From assembly GCA_020850735.1 (NCBI GenBank), contig JADZEE010000091.1, positions 247,502 to 311,501 on the forward strand: DNA of 64,000 bases, read 5' to 3'. Positions 51,275 through 62,103 of the stretch are shown piece by piece. The notes under the pieces are model-generated. The model worked only from the letters and a program-made list of their open reading frames with translations. It had not been told where the DNA came from and made no database searches. The stretch's first letter is position 1. Each line of letters opens with the position of its first letter. Source of the stretch: Gammaproteobacteria bacterium (GTDB lineage Bacteria; Pseudomonadota; Gammaproteobacteria; JADZEE01). A program made the position numbers and the translations under genes.

Positions 51275-54200
51275 TCAGTACTCGAGCCGGACGCTGCCCT
51301 CCCCGAACTTCGCCCTCATGGCGTCCAAGAGCACGTCGGTGGGGCGCACGCGCCACGACTGCCCGAGCCTGATGCGCGCTCTGGCGACGGTCTGTTCGTA
51401 CTCTATTTCTACGGGGCAGGTGCCCTGTTGCGGCTCGATGAGATGTGCGAGCTCGTCGATGAAACCATTGGCGGCCCGCTCGGCGCATACCCTGAGCACG
51501 ATGCGCTTCGCGTAACGGCTGCGCGCATCCTCGAACGCCCAGATCTCGGCCGCCGTGAGCGCGTTTTCGCCGCTGAACTCGTCGAGCGCGCATTCACCCT
51601 CGATGACGACGATGCGATCGTGGCCGAGCACCTCCGCGCGGCTCTCGTACAGCTCGGAGAAGATGCGCACGTCGACACGCGCGCTGCGATCGTCGAGCGT
51701 GGCGAACGCGATGCGGCCGCGGCGCGACTTGATGGTGCGAATGCCGACCAGCAACCCGGCAACGCGGCGCGTGCCCGGCTTCAGGTCAGCGAGCCGGCAC
51801 GACACGAGACCCCCGAGCTCCGCCTCGTAGCGCGCAATCGGATGCCCGGTCAGGTACAGGCCCAGCGTCTCCTTCTCGCCCGCCAGGCGCTCCTGCTCCA
51901 GCCACTCCGCGCCGCTCGCAAACGCCGATACCGGGGCGAGCGCGCTGCAGTCGTTCCCGACCAGCGATCCGAACAGGTCGTCCTGTCCGGTTTGCCGGTT
52001 CTTCGCCTGCTGATCGGCTGCCAGCAGCGCTTCGGACAGGGATTCGCACATCGCCCGCCGGCTAGGGCCCAGGCCGTCGAGCGCACCGGCCTTGATGAGG
52101 GCTTCGAGCACGCGCCGGTTGGCGCGCCTGAGATCGATGCGCCGGCACAGATCGAACAGGTCCGCGAACGGTCCGTGATCGTTGCGTTCACCGATGATGG
52201 ATTCGACCGCGGACTCGCCGACCCCCTTGATCGCACCGAGCCCGTAGCGAATCGTGCGCGCGTCGGCCACCGTGAAGACGCGCCCGCAGCTGTTGACCTG
52301 CGGCGGCTCGACCGCCAGCCCCATGCGCCGGCATTCCTCCATCAGGTTCACGACCTTGTCCGTATTGTCCATATCCGCCGACATCACCGCCGCCATGAAC
52401 GCCCCGGGATGGTGCGCCTTCAGCCATGCCGTCTGGTAGGCCACGAGCGCGTAGGCCGCGCTGTGCGACTTGTTGAATCCGTAGCCCGCGAACTTCTCCA
52501 TCAGATCGAAGATCCGCGTGGCGAGCCCTTCGTTCACGCCCCTGCCGGCGGCGCCGTCGACGAAGATCTGCCGTTGCTTGGCCATCTCTTCGGCTTTCTT
52601 CTTGCCCATCGCCCGCCTAAGCAGATCGGCGGCGCCGAGCGTATAGCCGGCGAGCACCTGGGCGATCTGCATCACCTGTTCCTGGTACAGGATGACGCCG
52701 TAAGTGGGCTGCAGTACCGGCTCGACGTCCGGGTGCGGATACAGGACCTTCGCGCGGCCATGCTTGCGATCGATGAAGTCCTCGACCATGCCGGACTGCA
52801 GCGGGCCCGGACGGAACAAGGCCACCAGCGCGATGAGATCCTCGAAGCGGTCGGGCTGCAGCCGCTTGATGAGCTCGCGCATACCGCGCGATTCGAGCTG
52901 GAACACGGCGGTCGTCTCGGCGCGGCGAACGAGCTGAAAGGTCCGCTCATCGTCGAGAGGTATGCCGGCGATGTCGATGGGCGCGGCGCCGGCCGCCGCG
53001 CGCGTCCGATTGATATCCCTGATCGCCCAGTCGATGATGGTCAGGGTGCGCAGTCCGAGGAAGTCGAACTTCACCAGGCCGATGGCTTCGATATCGCCCA
53101 TGTCGAACTGCGACACGGTCGTGGTCGACCCCTGTTCGCAGTACAGCGGCACGAACTCGGTCATCGGTCGTGGTGCAATGACGACGCCCCCGGCGTGACG
53201 GCCGGCATTTCGCGTCAGGCCCTCGAGCTGGCGGGCCAGATCGATGAGATTGCGAACCTCGTCTTCCTGTTCGTAGCGCTCCTTCAGCGCGGGCTCCTCC
53301 GCCAGCGCCTTGTCGAGTGTCATGTCGAGCGCGAAGGGAACGAGCTTGGCGATCTGATCGACGACCCCGTAGGGCAACCCCAGCACGCGGCCGACGTCGC
53401 GTACCACTGCCTTGGCCGCCATGGTTCCATGGGTGATGATCTGCGCAACCCGGTCGCGCCCATAGCGGCGGGCAACGTATTCGATCACCTCGTCGCGACG
53501 GTCCATGCAGAAATCGACGTCGAAATCCGGCATCGACACCCGCTCCGGGTTGAGAAAGCGCTCGAACAGAAGATCGTAGGCGAGCGGATCGAGATCCGTG
53601 ATGCCGAGCGCGAAGGCGGCGAGGGATCCGGCCCCCGAACCACGACCCGGACCGACCGGGATACCGTTCTCGCGCGCCCAGCCGATGAAGTCGGCGACGA
53701 TCAGGAAATAGCTGGCGAATCCCATCTTGCAGATGACGTCGAGCTCGGCCTCGAGTCGCAGTTCGTACACCTGGCGGCGCCCGGGATCAGCGCCGGTGGC
53801 GGGGGCGAGCAGCGTCTCGAGCCGGCGCGCGAGTCCGGTCCGCGTCTGACTGCGAAACCATGGATCGAGATGCTCGCCCTCGGGCACGGGGAATTCGGGC
53901 AGATGGTACTCGCCGAACCGCAGCTCGAGATTGCAACGCCGGGCGATGTGGACGGAATTCTCCAGCGCCTCGGGCAGGTCGGCGAAAAGCGCCGCCATCT
54001 CGTCGGCGCTCTTGAGGTGCTGCGCGGAGGAGTACGGGCGCGACCGGCGCGGATCGCCGAGCGTGCGACCGTCGTGTATGCAGATCCGGGCCTCGTGCGC
54101 GTCGAAGTCGCTCGCCAGCAGGAAGCGCACATCGTTGGTCGCCACGACCGGCAGCGACAATTGCGTGGCGAGCTCCACCGCCAGATTGATGTACTCTTCC

Positions 54201-54730
54201 TCACCGGGGCGACCCGTGCGCTGGAGCTCGAGGTAGTAACGGTCCGGAAACAGGCGCGCCCATCGCTGCGCGTGCTGCCGGGCGAGATCCGGTGTGCCCG
54301 TGAGCAGGGCATGGCCGGGCTCCCCGCCGCGCCCACCCGACAGCGCGATCAAGCCGTCGGTTCGCCCCTCGAACCAGTCGGGTTCGAGCTGCGGTATACC
54401 GTCGCGCTGACCTTCGAGATAGGCGCGACTGAGCAGATGGGACAGGTTGCGATAGCCCGCGAGATCCTGAATGAGCAGCACGATCTGCGCGCGTCCCTGC
54501 GGGCTGTGCTCGCTTCTCACCCACAGATCCGCACCGAGCAGCGGCTTGATGCCGGCCGCCTCGGCAGCACGGTAGAGCTTCACGGCCGAGAAAAGATTCG
54601 ACTGCTCGGTCACTGCCACAGCGGGCATGCCGAGCAAGCGAACGCGTTCCACCAGCGCCGGGACGCGGATGACGCTGTCGACGATGGAAAATTCCGTATG
54701 CAGTCGCAGATGAACGAACTGCGTGCTCAT
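51275..54730 (-). CDS. dnaE: DnaE, DNA polymerase III alpha subunit
   Basis: The 1151-aa protein is a full-length replicative polymerase. It has an N-terminal PHP domain ([17 protein letters not shown]), polymerase-domain acidic residues in [17 protein letters not shown], the [21 protein letters not shown] motif, a helix-hairpin-helix region and a C-terminal OB fold ([18 protein letters not shown]). ATG 54730 is chosen over a start ten codons upstream. The gene lies between rnhB and accA, as in most gammaproteobacteria. Confidence 0.97.
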   Translation of the reverse strand: MSTQFVHLRLHTEFSIVDSVIRVPALVERVRLLGMPAVAVTEQSNLFSAVKLYRAAEAAGIKPLLGADLWVRSEHSPQGRAQIVLLIQDLAGYRNLSHLLSRAYLEGQRDGIPQLEPDWFEGRTDGLIALSGGRGGEPGHALLTGTPDLARQHAQRWARLFPDRYYLELQRTGRPGEEEYINLAVELATQLSLPVVATNDVRFLLASDFDAHEARICIHDGRTLGDPRRSRPYSSAQHLKSADEMAALFADLPEALENSVHIARRCNLELRFGEYHLPEFPVPEGEHLDPWFRSQTRTGLARRLETLLAPATGADPGRRQVYELRLEAELDVICKMGFASYFLIVADFIGWARENGIPVGPGRGSGAGSLAAFALGITDLDPLAYDLLFERFLNPERVSMPDFDVDFCMDRRDEVIEYVARRYGRDRVAQIITHGTMAAKAVVRDVGRVLGLPYGVVDQIAKLVPFALDMTLDKALAEEPALKERYEQEDEVRNLIDLARQLEGLTRNAGRHAGGVVIAPRPMTEFVPLYCEQGSTTTVSQFDMGDIEAIGLVKFDFLGLRTLTIIDWAIRDINRTRAAAGAAPIDIAGIPLDDERTFQLVRRAETTAVFQLESRGMRELIKRLQPDRFEDLIALVALFRPGPLQSGMVEDFIDRKHGRAKVLYPHPDVEPVLQPTYGVILYQEQVMQIAQVLAGYTLGAADLLRRAMGKKKAEEMAKQRQIFVDGAAGRGVNEGLATRIFDLMEKFAGYGFNKSHSAAYALVAYQTAWLKAHHPGAFMAAVMSADMDNTDKVVNLMEECRRMGLAVEPPQVNSCGRVFTVADARTIRYGLGAIKGVGESAVESIIGERNDHGPFADLFDLCRRIDLRRANRRVLEALIKAGALDGLGPSRRAMCESLSEALLAADQQAKNRQTGQDDLFGSLVGNDCSALAPVSAFASGAEWLEQERLAGEKETLGLYLTGHPIARYEAELGGLVSCRLADLKPGTRRVAGLLVGIRTIKSRRGRIAFATLDDRSARVDVRIFSELYESRAEVLGHDRIVVIEGECALDEFSGENALTAAEIWAFEDARSRYAKRIVLRVCAERAANGFIDELAHLIEPQQGTCPVEIEYEQTVARARIRLGQSWRVRPTDVLLDAMRAKFGEGSVRLEY

Positions 54731-54824
54731 GACGATGACCAGGCTGCCGGCGCGGCGCACGGCCCGGATCCGGCGTGTTTGCCGTCCGCCTCGCGGCGAC
54801 GGACGCGGCGGACCTCAAGATACC

Positions 54825-55403
54825 TCATTTGCCAGCCAGACGTCGCACCGGGGCAAAGCTGCGCCGGTGCGCCGGCGTGACGCCCAGGCGGGCCAGCGCC
54901 TGAAGGTGCGCGGCGGTCGGGTAGCCCTTGTGTGCCGCGAAGCCGTACCCGGGATAACGCGCTTCAAGCGCGACCATTTCACGGTCGCGAGCCACCTTGG
55001 CGATGATCGACGCCGCGCTGATGGCCGGTTGCGTTGCGTCGCCGCCGATCACTGCGCGCGCCGGGCAAACCAGCGACGGACAGTGAGGACCGTCGACCAG
55101 CGCGAGCACGGGAACCACGGCTAGCGCCTCGACCGCGCGGCGCATGGCGAGCAGGGTAGCCTGCAGGATGTTGATGGCGTCGATCTCCTCCACTTCCGCC
55201 CGCCCCAGCGCCCAGGCCAGGGCCTCTTGCTCGATGCGCGCGGCGAGGTCCTCGCGCCGGCGCGCACTGAGCGCCTTGGAGTCCCTCAGCCCCGCGATGA
55301 TGCGGCGCGGATCGAGCACGACCGCTGCCGCGACGACCGGCCCCGCGAGCGGCCCGCGTCCGACTTCGTCGACGCCGGCGACCATGACGGGCTCGTGGTT
55401 CAC
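54825..55403 (-). CDS. rnhB: RnhB, ribonuclease HII
   Basis: The 192-aa enzyme has the [17 protein letters not shown] motif with catalytic Asp-Glu, an LRDSKALS motif, an LVDGPHCPS aspartate, and the C-terminal [17 protein letters not shown]. It removes ribonucleotides from DNA and RNA-DNA hybrids. The start is GTG at 55403, overlapping the lpxB stop by 4 nt. The alternative ATG is six codons later, directly before AGVDEVGRG. It is followed by dnaE after 94 bp. Confidence 0.95.
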   Translation of the reverse strand: MNHEPVMVAGVDEVGRGPLAGPVVAAAVVLDPRRIIAGLRDSKALSARRREDLAARIEQEALAWALGRAEVEEIDAINILQATLLAMRRAVEALAVVPVLALVDGPHCPSLVCPARAVIGGDATQPAISAASIIAKVARDREMVALEARYPGYGFAAHKGYPTAAHLQALARLGVTPAHRRSFAPVRRLAGK

Positions 55404-56545
55404 CGGCCCGTTCCTTCCACCAGGGCGCAGACGGCCGCGGCTGCGCACGCATCCGCGCTCCCGCGGCGCAAGCTCGCGCCCAGGTCGGCGAACGCCGATT
55501 CCAGTCCCGCCGCCGAAGCCGGGTCGCGCAACCACGGCAGGAGCACGGCACCCATGCCCTCGGCCCGCATGGCGCCCTGCAGAAACTCGGGCACGAGCAT
55601 CCGTCCTGCCAGGACGTTGACCATGGAGCACCAGGGGATCCTGACCAGGCCGCGAATGACCAGAAAGCTCAGCCATGCCATTCGGTAAGCGACGACCATC
55701 GGGCGGTTCACCAGCATCGTCTCGATGGTCGCCGTCCCGGACGCCGTGAGCACGGCGTCGGCCGCGCCGATGACCTCCTGAGCGCGCTGGTGAAAGACCT
55801 CGACCCGGGGACCCGCGCGCCGGCGCGCGAGCGTGGCACACACCTGCGCCTGCGCCCGTGCGTCGACCACGGGCACGGCGCATTGCAGCGCGTCGAGCCG
55901 CCCCGCGCACCAGTCGGCCGTGTCGAGGAATACCTCCAGATGCTGGCTCAGCTCCGCCGCCCGACTACCTGGCAGCAGCGCCAGCGTGGGCGTATCGGGC
56001 GCGAGTCCCAACGCTGAGCGGGCCGCGCGCCGGTCGGTGTACGCGGGACTGCGGTCCGCGAGCGGATGACCGACGAATTCGGCCGCGATCCCGCGCTCGC
56101 GGTAATAGGTCTGCTCAAAGGGGAAGAGCGTCAACACCAGATCGGCCGCGCGGCGAATGGTCTCGGTCCGTCCTTCGCGCCAGGCCCACACGGTCGGACT
56201 GACGTAATGCACGGTGTGCACGCCTGCCCTGCGCAGGCGGGTTTCGAGACCGAGATTGAAGTCCGGCGCGTCCACGCCGATGAACACGTCGGGCGGATCG
56301 GCGGTGAAATGCCCGGCGAGGCGCCTGCGCAGCGCGAGCAGGCTGCGCAGGTGCGCCAGCACCTCGACGATACCCATCACCGCGAGTTGCTCGGCGCGCG
56401 CGAGCACACGGCATCCCGCCGCGGCCATGGCCGGACCGGCGACGCCCTCGACCTGCAGGTTCGGAACCCGCTGCCGCAAGGCCTCGATCAGTCCCGCGCC
56501 GAGTCGGTCACCCGAAGACTCGCCGGCGACGATTCCTACCCGCAT
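55400..56545 (-). CDS. lpxB: LpxB, lipid-A-disaccharide synthase
   Basis: The 381-aa glycosyltransferase shows [17 protein letters not shown] at the N-terminus, [28 protein letters not shown] and [11 protein letters not shown], all diagnostic of LpxB. It condenses UDP-diacylglucosamine with lipid X at the inner membrane. It starts at ATG 56545. A 195-bp gap without evident features separates it from lpxA, which is unusual because these genes are often contiguous. Confidence 0.96.
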   Translation of the reverse strand: MRVGIVAGESSGDRLGAGLIEALRQRVPNLQVEGVAGPAMAAAGCRVLARAEQLAVMGIVEVLAHLRSLLALRRRLAGHFTADPPDVFIGVDAPDFNLGLETRLRRAGVHTVHYVSPTVWAWREGRTETIRRAADLVLTLFPFEQTYYRERGIAAEFVGHPLADRSPAYTDRRAARSALGLAPDTPTLALLPGSRAAELSQHLEVFLDTADWCAGRLDALQCAVPVVDARAQAQVCATLARRRAGPRVEVFHQRAQEVIGAADAVLTASGTATIETMLVNRPMVVAYRMAWLSFLVIRGLVRIPWCSMVNVLAGRMLVPEFLQGAMRAEGMGAVLLPWLRDPASAAGLESAFADLGASLRRGSADACAAAAVCALVEGTGR

Positions 56546-56740
56546 GGGCGCGCCCCCGCCACCCGTGCGGCGGCCACCGTCCGCCGTCGCCCGACACCGC
56601 CCGATCCCCACCGGCAGCGCACGGCGACGCACGCGATTGCGGCTACGGCAGGCTGACGCAGGCGACTTCGAGGGTACCCGCCAGGCTGTCGTGCACGCAC
56701 GTGGACGACTGCGGCGGGCACTGTGCCGGGCGAACGATGC

Positions 56741-57559
56741 TCAGTCCTGTCCGCGCTCACCCGCCCGTCCCCGGGGGCGCGCCCGGCCGCGCACGATCCC
56801 GCGCCGGGAGTCGGCGAGGAATTCGACGAATTCGCGCAGCCGCGGATTGGTGGTGGGCAGCGATTGCAGTCGCGCCACGGCATCCGCGAGACGCAACCCG
56901 TCCCGAAACAGGATACGGTAGCCTTGCTTGAGTTCGCGCTGAGTCTGAGCGTCGAAGCCGTGGCGCTGCAGGCCGACGCGGTTGAGCCCGCACGCGCGTG
57001 CGGTATTGCCGGATACGAGAACGAACGGCGGCACGTCCTTCACGACGACCGCGGCGATCGCGGTGAAACTGTAGGCACCTATCCGACAGAACTGGTGAAT
57101 ACCGGTGAAGCCGCCGAGGTTGACGTGGTCGCCGACGCTGACGTGGCCGGCGAGCGTCGCATGGTTGGCGAACACCGTATCGTCGCCAACGTGACAATCG
57201 TGGGCGATGTGCACGTAGGCCATGATCCAGTTGCGATCACCGATGCGGGTCTGCCCGCCGCCGTCCGGCGTGCCACGATTGATGGTGCAGAATTCTCGGA
57301 TCACGTTGCGGGCGCCGATTCGCAGCTCGCTGGGCGACCCCCCGACGTATTTCTTGTCCTGCGGATCCTCGCCGATCGAACAGTGCGAGTAGATCCGGTT
57401 GCCCGGTCCGATGCGCGTCGGCCCCTTGATCACGGTGTGCGCGCCGATGCGGCAGCCCGCGGCTATTTCCACTTCCGCACCGATGTAGGACCAGGGGCCG
57501 ACACTCACGTCCGGGGCCAGACTGGCCTGCGGATCCACGACGGCCAGGGGATCGATCAA
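56741..57559 (-). CDS. lpxA: LpxA, UDP-N-acetylglucosamine O-acyltransferase
   Basis: The 272-aa protein is a left-handed beta-helix acyltransferase with hexapeptide repeats and the conserved VIREFCTINRGT and YVHIAHDCHVGD segments containing the catalytic His. The C-terminal helical part is rich in Arg. It performs the first lipid A step. The only suitable start is TTG at 57559, overlapping the fabZ stop by 4 nt (TTGA) with GGAG 5 nt upstream, so translation should depend on coupling to fabZ. Confidence 0.95.
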   Translation of the reverse strand: MIDPLAVVDPQASLAPDVSVGPWSYIGAEVEIAAGCRIGAHTVIKGPTRIGPGNRIYSHCSIGEDPQDKKYVGGSPSELRIGARNVIREFCTINRGTPDGGGQTRIGDRNWIMAYVHIAHDCHVGDDTVFANHATLAGHVSVGDHVNLGGFTGIHQFCRIGAYSFTAIAAVVVKDVPPFVLVSGNTARACGLNRVGLQRHGFDAQTQRELKQGYRILFRDGLRLADAVARLQSLPTTNPRLREFVEFLADSRRGIVRGRARPRGRAGERGQD

Positions 57560-58005
57560 GCTCCGACTTCCATCTTGGTCGTCATGAACTCGGCTGACGC
57601 CACCACGCGCTCGCCTACTAGCGCGACTCCCGAGAAGCGGTAGATGCCGCGGATCTGGCGCTCGAGCCGCACTTCCATGCGCATCTGGTCGCCGGGCCGC
57701 ACGGGATGTTTGAAGCGTGCCTTGTCGATGCCGACGAGGTAATACATGGTGCCCTCGTGTGCGGTTTCGTTCAGGGACAGGAAGGCGAGCAGACCGGTAG
57801 CCTGCGCGAGCGCCTCGACGATGATCACGCCCGGCACGATCGGGTGATTGGGGAAATGACCGGGGAAATACGGTTCGTTGTAGCTCACGTTCTTGATGGC
57901 GACGAGCGACTCGCTGACCTTGAAGTCGAGCACGCGGTCGACGAGCAGGAACGGGTACCTGTGCGGCAGCCGGCTCAAAATGCCATCGATGTCGATTTCG
58001 TTCAC
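57556..58005 (-). CDS. fabZ: FabZ, (3R)-hydroxyacyl-ACP dehydratase
   Basis: The 149-aa hot-dog-fold protein has LPHRYPFLLVDRVL, the catalytic histidine in FPGHFPNHPIVPGVIIVEALAQ, and YLVGIDKARFKHPVRPGD. It dehydrates beta-hydroxyacyl-ACP in fatty acid synthesis and shares the substrate pool with LpxA and LpxD. The start is GTG at 58005. It lies 44 bp after lpxD and overlaps lpxA by 4 nt. Confidence 0.96.
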   Translation of the reverse strand: MNEIDIDGILSRLPHRYPFLLVDRVLDFKVSESLVAIKNVSYNEPYFPGHFPNHPIVPGVIIVEALAQATGLLAFLSLNETAHEGTMYYLVGIDKARFKHPVRPGDQMRMEVRLERQIRGIYRFSGVALVGERVVASAEFMTTKMEVGA

Positions 58006-58049
58006 CGTTGTTCCCCGTTTCCGGACCCGCTCGTCCGTGCGCCGGTACG

Positions 58050-59048
58050 CTAGTCGTTGTCCCGGCCTGCGCGACCGCCGGCGAGCCGATGCACGCGCGC
58101 GACCAAGCGGCGCCAGTACCGGCTGTCGCGCGCCGGCCAGCCCCCCGAGTAGCTGCCGCGCTGCGAAATCGATTTGGTAATCATGGACATCCCGGTAATT
58201 TGGACGTCGTCCGCGATCTCGATGTGGCCGTTGATCCCCGTTCCGCCACCGATCATGCAGCGCCTGCCGATCTTGGCGCTGCCGGATATGCCGACACAGC
58301 CGGCGATGGCCGTGTGCGCGCCGATACGGCAGTTATGACCGATCTGGACCAAGTTGTCGATCTTGACGCCGTCCTCGATCAGCGTATCACCCAGCGCGCC
58401 CCGGTCGACCGTCGAATTGGCTCCGATTTCGACGTCATCGCCAAGCTGCACCCCGCCGATCTGGGGGACCCTGACCCACCGATCAGCGTCGCGTGCCAAC
58501 CCGAAGCCGTCGGCGCCGATGACCGCACCGGAATACAGGATGCAGCGCCGGCCGATGCGTACGCCGTGCCAGACGGTGACGTTCGGGCCGAGCCGCGAAT
58601 AGTCGCCGATGAACGCGCCGGCGCCCACGAAACAGCCGGCGCCGATATCGACCGCCTCGCCGAGGCTGGCACCCGCTTCGACGACCGCCTTGGGACCGAC
58701 ACGTGCGCTGGCGGCCACGCGGGCGTCCGGGCTCACCCAGGCGGACGGGTGTACACCCGCCGCGACGGCCGGCAAGGGGTGGAGCATGGCGGTCGCGCGG
58801 GCATAGGCGAGGTAGGGATTGCGTACTGCCAGCGTGGCGACCGGGCAATCGGCTACGTCGGCGGCGCTCACGATGACCGCGGTGGCTGCCGTTATCTTCA
58901 GGAAACGACGGTAGGCCGGGTCGCACAGGAAGCTGAGGTCACCCGCGCCGGCCCGATCCAGACCGGCGACCCGTTCCACGCGCAGCTCCGCGCTTCCGTG
59001 GAGCTGCGCGTCGAGCCTGGCGGCCAGTTCTCCCAGGGTGATGCTCAT
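58050..59048 (-). CDS. lpxD: LpxD, UDP-3-O-acylglucosamine N-acyltransferase
   Basis: The 332-aa protein has an N-terminal uridine-binding domain (ITLGELAARLDAQLHGSAE, DLSFLCDPAYRRFL) and a hexapeptide-repeat beta-helix with the conserved VQIGHNCRIGAHTAIAGC region holding the catalytic His. The C-terminal helix is arginine-rich. It adds the second acyl chain in lipid A synthesis. It starts at ATG 59048 and belongs to the skp-lpxD-fabZ-lpxA-lpxB order typical of gammaproteobacteria. Confidence 0.96.
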   Translation of the reverse strand: MSITLGELAARLDAQLHGSAELRVERVAGLDRAGAGDLSFLCDPAYRRFLKITAATAVIVSAADVADCPVATLAVRNPYLAYARATAMLHPLPAVAAGVHPSAWVSPDARVAASARVGPKAVVEAGASLGEAVDIGAGCFVGAGAFIGDYSRLGPNVTVWHGVRIGRRCILYSGAVIGADGFGLARDADRWVRVPQIGGVQLGDDVEIGANSTVDRGALGDTLIEDGVKIDNLVQIGHNCRIGAHTAIAGCVGISGSAKIGRRCMIGGGTGINGHIEIADDVQITGMSMITKSISQRGSYSGGWPARDSRYWRRLVARVHRLAGGRAGRDND

Positions 59049-59147
59049 ACACCCCGTCCGTTTGCTCGAATGGCGCGTGCGCCACGCGGACCGGCGTGGT
59101 AGCTGCCGGACGGGCGCATGCCCGGTCGCCCGCGCCGCGGGCGACCG

Positions 59148-59678
59148 TTACTTGCCGCCGCCGTACTGCTGCTTCAGGTTCGCAATGACCGATTCGGTGA
59201 TGTCGACGCGCTTGCTCGCGAAAATCACGCCGTCACCCAGGACGATGTCGAATTTCTGTTCCGCGGCCACGGCCTGGATTGATTTGACGATTTCGCGCTG
59301 GATCTTGCCGAACTCTTCATTGCGCCGGAAGTTGACGTCCTCCCGGAACTCGTCCTGATCGCGCTTGAGATCACGACGCTTTTCGATGATGTCGCGCTCG
59401 AGCTTGGAACGCTCGGATTCGCTCATCACCGCCCCATCCTTGGTGATCTTGTCCTCGAGCGTCTTGAGGCTCTTCTGGGCGGCGACCAGATCCCGGTCAC
59501 GCCCCGAAAACTCCTTCTCCAGGAGCTTGCGCGCCTCGTCCGCCTGGGGCGCTGCCTCGAGCACCTTGACCGCGTTGACCACGCCGATCTTGACTTCGTC
59601 GGCGGCCGCGGCGGCCCCACTGACGGCAACGGCTGCGAACAGGGCAAGAATCGTCGGAAAACGGCATTTGGCGTTCAA
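59148..59678 (-). CDS. skp: Skp/OmpH periplasmic chaperone
   Basis: The 176-aa protein has a signal peptide (ending SGAAAADE, about residue 28), the EVKIGVVNAVKVLEAAPQ beta strand and long charged helices (DIIEKRRDLKRDQDEFRED) forming the tentacles that hold outer-membrane proteins for BAM. The start is TTG at 59678 with GGAG 7 nt upstream. No ATG precedes the signal peptide. It lies between bamA and lpxD. Confidence 0.93.
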   Translation of the reverse strand: MNAKCRFPTILALFAAVAVSGAAAAADEVKIGVVNAVKVLEAAPQADEARKLLEKEFSGRDRDLVAAQKSLKTLEDKITKDGAVMSESERSKLERDIIEKRRDLKRDQDEFREDVNFRRNEEFGKIQREIVKSIQAVAAEQKFDIVLGDGVIFASKRVDITESVIANLKQQYGGGK

Positions 59679-59761
59679 GGCTTCACTCCATTACGGGCTA
59701 TTAGAATGGTGCGCGATACTAACCGATCGGGACGGCGTTCGGCCAGTCGCGCCGGGGCTCG

Positions 59762-62065
59762 TCAGAAGGAGGTTCCGAACGTGAACTGGAACGGCTGGGT
59801 CTCGTCGCCGTTCTGGTCGCGGAACGGCTTGGCGATGCTCGCCGTGAGCACACCAAAAGGCGACATCCACACCCCGGAGATCCCGGTCGACATGCGGATT
59901 TTGTCGGCCTCGAAATCTTCGTGTGTGCCGTAGACGTTACCTGCGTCTATGAAGCCCGTGACACGCACCGATTTGAGCTCGGCGAGGAAGGGCAGCGGCA
60001 GAATGATCTCGGCATTGCCGACCACGAGCAGGTTACCGCCGATGGCCCGTCCGAACTCATCCTCGGGGCCGAGGGTGTTCTCCTTGTAACCGCGTACGGT
60101 GCGTGGTCCGCCCGCGAAGAGATTCTCGAAAAACGGCAACTCGTCCGTCTTGCCGTAGGAATCCCCCCAGCCCACCCTGCCCTTGAGCAGGAAAGTCCAC
60201 TTTCGGGTCAACGGTACGAACCAACGCGCGTCGTAGTCGACCTTGTAGTAATTGAGGTCGCCCGGCGGAACGGCCATTTCCGAGCGCACGCGATGCAGCA
60301 CGCCTTCGGTGGGGAAGATCGCGTCGTTGCGCGTGTCATAGGCGAATCCGGCGGTCAGACGCAGCACGTCGAATTCGTTGCCTTCCCGATTGAGGAAATC
60401 ACGCACGATGGTGGCGACGAAGAACTGATCCGCGTTGAGCTCGGTTCGCTCATAGTCGAAAGCGACATTGACGAAGTTGTACTCGGTGACCGGGATTCCG
60501 TAGTTGACGCCGACGCTGATGATCTTGGAGTCGAATCGCGTAATGTTGGCGTCGCTCGCGTTGGTTTCCTGGTAGGCGACGCGAAAACCGCGGCTGATAC
60601 CGTCGAGAGTGTAGTAGGGATTCGTGTACCCGAACACGAACTGGCGATTGATGTCGCTGTTGTTGAACGCGAACTCGATGCGTTTGCCGCTGCCGAGGAA
60701 ATTATCCTGGGCGACGCTGGTGTTGAAAATGATGCCCTGGGACTGGGAGAAACCCAGGCCGAGCAGCAGGTTCCCGGACGGCCTCTCGACCACGGTGAAA
60801 TTGACGTCGACCTGGTCGGTCGTGCCCGGCACCGGAACCGTCTCGACGTTCACTTCGCTGAAATAGCCCAAGCGCTGCAATCTGACCTTGGAGCGCTCCA
60901 CTTTGGTCGTCGAGATCCACGAGCCTTCCATCTGCCGCATTTCGCGGCGCAGCACCTCGTCACGGGTCTTGGCGTTGCCGGCGAACGTGATCCGGCGCAC
61001 GTAGGTCCGGTTGCCCGGATCGACGAAATAGGTGATGGCTACCGTCTTGGCGGCTTCGTCGATGTCTGGAATGGCATTCACGTTCGCGAATGCGTATCCG
61101 TCCTCGCCGAGCCTGTCGGTGACCGCCTTGCTGCTCTCCGTCACGGATTTTCGCGAGAAGATCATGCCCTTGCGCGTGGTCACCGCCTCGAAGAGATCTT
61201 CCTGCGGGACGATGAGCTCGCCGGCCAGCTTCACCTCCGACACGGTGAATCGCTCACCCTCAGTGATGTTGACGGTGATGTAGACCTCGGTCTTGTCCGG
61301 GGTGATCGAAACCTGGGTCGAATCGACGTTGAAGTTGATATAACCGTTGTCGAGATAATAGGAGCGCAGCGATTCGAGATCGCCGGAGAGCTTCTGGCGC
61401 GAGTACTGGTCGGAGCGGGTGAAGAACGACAGCCAGTTGCGCGTCGTGAGCTTGAACTGATCGATCAGCTCGCCGTCGTCGTAAGCCTTGTTACCGACGA
61501 TGTTGATGGCCTTGATGCGGGCGGCCTTGCCTTCGGATATGTTGATGTTGACGGCGACCCGGTTGCCCTCGAGCGGTTTCACGTCCGGTTCCAGGCGCAC
61601 ACCGTACTTGCCCTGCGAGTAATACTGCCGGCGCAGTTCCTGGACGACCTTGTCCAGCGTCGACTCCTCGTACACCTCGCCGACCGACAGGCCGATGTCC
61701 TTCAGTCCCTTGAGCAGCTCCTCCGATTTGATGGCCTTGTTGCCGGTGATATTGATCTCGCCGATCGCCTCGCGCTCGACGACCTTGACCACGAGCACGT
61801 TACCCTCGTGGGCGAGTGAGATGTCCTTGAAAAAACCAGTCTTGAACAACGCCCGGACGGCGTCACCCGAACGGCTCTCGTCGAAGGAGTCGCCGACCTT
61901 CACCGGCAGGTAGTTGAACACCGTGCCCGGAGAAATGCGATCGAGCCCCTCGACGCGGATGTCCTCGACCACGAACGTGTCGACGGCGCGGACGGGACCG
62001 ACGAAGCAGCAGACGGCAAGTAAAACGATCGCGGCGAGTAGTCTGTCTATCGCACCAGCTTGCAT
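59762..62065 (-). CDS. bamA: BamA, outer-membrane protein assembly factor
   Basis: The 767-aa protein has a signal peptide, five POTRA domains (from FVVEDIRVEGLDRISPGTVF to GNAKTRDEVLRREMRQMEG) and an Omp85 barrel containing the conserved GGPRTVRGY motif (VRGY loop), ending in phenylalanine (FTFGTSF). It is the core of the BAM complex that inserts barrel proteins. ATG 62065 is preceded by an A-rich leader, unusual in this GC-rich region. It lies 38 bp after rseP. Confidence 0.97.
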   Translation of the reverse strand: MQAGAIDRLLAAIVLLAVCCFVGPVRAVDTFVVEDIRVEGLDRISPGTVFNYLPVKVGDSFDESRSGDAVRALFKTGFFKDISLAHEGNVLVVKVVEREAIGEINITGNKAIKSEELLKGLKDIGLSVGEVYEESTLDKVVQELRRQYYSQGKYGVRLEPDVKPLEGNRVAVNINISEGKAARIKAINIVGNKAYDDGELIDQFKLTTRNWLSFFTRSDQYSRQKLSGDLESLRSYYLDNGYINFNVDSTQVSITPDKTEVYITVNITEGERFTVSEVKLAGELIVPQEDLFEAVTTRKGMIFSRKSVTESSKAVTDRLGEDGYAFANVNAIPDIDEAAKTVAITYFVDPGNRTYVRRITFAGNAKTRDEVLRREMRQMEGSWISTTKVERSKVRLQRLGYFSEVNVETVPVPGTTDQVDVNFTVVERPSGNLLLGLGFSQSQGIIFNTSVAQDNFLGSGKRIEFAFNNSDINRQFVFGYTNPYYTLDGISRGFRVAYQETNASDANITRFDSKIISVGVNYGIPVTEYNFVNVAFDYERTELNADQFFVATIVRDFLNREGNEFDVLRLTAGFAYDTRNDAIFPTEGVLHRVRSEMAVPPGDLNYYKVDYDARWFVPLTRKWTFLLKGRVGWGDSYGKTDELPFFENLFAGGPRTVRGYKENTLGPEDEFGRAIGGNLLVVGNAEIILPLPFLAELKSVRVTGFIDAGNVYGTHEDFEADKIRMSTGISGVWMSPFGVLTASIAKPFRDQNGDETQPFQFTFGTSF

Positions 62066-62103
62066 GTTTTGTTCTATTTTTTTGAGTTATCGGGCCGGGC
62101 CCG

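Noticed and set aside
51428..54880. 1150-codon plus-strand frame opposite dnaE
   Set aside because: It is antisense to dnaE with composition typical of the complementary frame and no recognisable domain.
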